64,000 bases of DNA from Pseudomonadota bacterium. Lineage in GTDB: Bacteria; Pseudomonadota; Gammaproteobacteria; Burkholderiales; Burkholderiaceae_C. The DNA lies in the NCBI GenBank assembly GCA_020161065.1, contig JAIUPH010000033.1, positions 147,508 to 211,507 of the forward strand, read 5' to 3'. This document shows positions 63,321 through 64,000 of the stretch, one piece after another (position 1 is the stretch's first letter; every line of letters begins with the position of its first letter). The notes under the pieces are model-generated. The model was given only the letters and a program-made list of their open reading frames with translations, did not search any database and was not told the origin of the DNA. Both the position numbers and the translations under genes were made by a program.

Positions 63321-63647
63321 ATGACTCAAAAGCAGAAGCCCGACTACGCCAAGGTGCGCAAAGACCTTGCCAGCTACGACGATGACCAATTGATTGGCCC
63401 AGTCGAACTTGCCGCGCTGCTGGCAACCACAGCCGGCATGATCTATCGATACCTCTACGCAAATCCGACAGCTTTGCCACCGAACGTGGCCGGGTTTGGA
63501 CGTAAGCGAGTGTGGCGCCTGGGTTCATGCCGAGATTGGCTGCGCCAACTCGCAGGATCGGATTCAGCGCAGACCGCAAGATTGCCTTCGAGTAAACGGA
63601 TCGGCAGACCTCGAACGACCGACGCAACTCACACACCAACCAGGTAG
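63321..63647 (+). CDS. small helix-turn-helix DNA-binding protein (AlpA/excisionase-like)
   Basis: This 108-residue basic protein carries a MerR/AlpA-type winged helix region: IGPVELAALLATTAGMIYRY is the helix-turn-helix, followed by LPPNVAGFGRKRVWRLGSCRDWL, the wing and second helix typical of phage- and island-encoded AlpA or excisionase proteins. The C-terminal 30 residues are basic and flexible. ATG 63321 is chosen because AGAGG lies seven bases before it. Its place next to an att site in AT-richer DNA suggests a role in excision or in regulating the element. Confidence 0.72.
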   Translation: MTQKQKPDYAKVRKDLASYDDDQLIGPVELAALLATTAGMIYRYLYANPTALPPNVAGFGRKRVWRLGSCRDWLRQLAGSDSAQTARLPSSKRIGRPRTTDATHTPTR

Positions 63648-63651
63648 AGCG

Positions 63652-64000
63652 GTGAAAGACGCAGTCGCTTCGGTGCTGCGACCGGAGGAGCATGCGTCGC
63701 TGATACATGGCAGCAGCGAGTCGAAGGTCATCATCTGGACGCCAGGCAAAGAGCCGCACTGGCGCACGCGCAAGGCAAGCCTCGCGATCGACCTGCTCGC
63801 AGCGGAGGCCAGCGCCGAAGATGTGTACTTCAGCGTCAATCAGTTCCACGGTCGACGGCCCCCCCGCGGCAGAATAGTTGTCGCCCCGATAGGACTTGGC
63901 TCCTGTGGAGTTGAAGTCTTTAAGGATGGTGGTGGGAGGCTGTGGAGCTTGTGGTCGAAGGCCGGCGCGGTGGGCAATGCGACAGCGTTGTCCACGGCAA
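63652..64000 (+). CDS. hypothetical protein, possibly replication-related (cut by window edge)
   Basis: The frame from GTG 63652 is open to the end of the window (116 codons). It reads KDAVASVLRPEEHASLIHGS, SESKVIIWTPGKEPHWRTRK, ASLAIDLLAAEASAEDVYFS and VNQFHGRR, then a Gly/Arg-rich stretch. The VYFSVNQFHG segment reminds me of the beta strand that precedes the conserved Asp motif in replication initiator or primase-like proteins of integrated elements, but this is weak. A run of seven C residues near 63857 is a place where a frameshift could exist. The gene follows the small HTH gene by four bases. Confidence 0.45.
   Translation, partial: MKDAVASVLRPEEHASLIHGSSESKVIIWTPGKEPHWRTRKASLAIDLLAAEASAEDVYFSVNQFHGRRPPRGRIVVAPIGLGSCGVEVFKDGGGRLWSLWSKAGAVGNATALSTA

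Noticed and set aside
63857-63863. Programmed frameshift at a run of seven C residues in the last gene
   Set aside because: The zero frame stays open to the window edge and the other frames close quickly; without the rest of the gene there is no evidence for frameshifting.

Overview
The window is about 71 percent GC, with genes packed closely on both strands, many GTG and a few TTG starts, and families typical of Burkholderiales (Nac-type LysR regulators, liv and polar amino acid ABC systems, split biotin carboxylase plus PxpABC, acetoacetyl-CoA synthetase, AcoR-type activators). The host is most likely a betaproteobacterium of the Rubrivivax/Ideonella/Comamonadaceae kind. The last 2 kb has visibly lower GC and begins at a truncated tRNA-Asn, so it is probably the edge of an integrated element.

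Layout. 1-742: the 3'-truncated lumazine synthase gene ribH behind an FMN riboswitch. 743-9.8 kb: acetoacetyl-CoA synthetase, a HicAB toxin-antitoxin pair, an aldehyde dehydrogenase/DUF779 pair divergent from an AcoR-like sigma-54 activator with a clear -24/-12 promoter and dyad activator sites, then small conserved genes and a DUF2325 protein. 9.9-13.3 kb: idonate/gluconate genes (2-hydroxyacid dehydrogenase, gluconokinase-like, gluconate 5-dehydrogenase, idonate dehydrogenase). 13.4-15.4 kb: two divergent LysR genes. 15.4-25.3 kb: a nine-gene operon (livKHMGF, hyuA, hyuB, an SDR and an HpaI aldolase). 25.4-41.6 kb: two paralogous aminotransferases, a LytS/LytTR two-component system, an RraA-like protein, a third LysR, a biotin carboxylase/BCCP/PxpBCA operon, and an SDR plus polar amino acid ABC transporter. 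41.6-46.1 kb: a PadR regulator divergent from a FadH-like reductase, a SnoaL-like protein and a lipoprotein with a hydrolase-type fold. 46.3-61.7 kb: a catabolic locus with a TonB receptor, MFS carrier, GH38 alpha-mannosidase, several hydrolases and oxidoreductases, and an FCD-type GntR regulator. 61.8 kb to the end: terminator, tRNA-Asn 3' fragment and foreign genes.

Two regulons can be read directly from the DNA. First, five promoters between 13.3 and 37.8 kb share the same 66-bp layout: a CATA-N9-TAT box (the consensus known for the LysR regulator Nac), an invariant CGTCTTGG octamer that runs into a -35 element, an 18-bp spacer and a TAnnnT -10. They sit before the gluconate operon, both aminotransferases, the biotin carboxylase/Pxp operon and the SDR/ABC operon, and the likely regulators are the Nac-like LysR proteins encoded among them. 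Second, six 17-bp sites made of two GTMKAC boxes one helical turn apart lie before or beside nearly every transcription unit of the 46-62 kb locus. The FCD-type GntR protein encoded there is the obvious candidate to bind them. The locus looks like an uptake and degradation pathway for a mannosylated and/or acylated natural product whose identity the sequence does not reveal.
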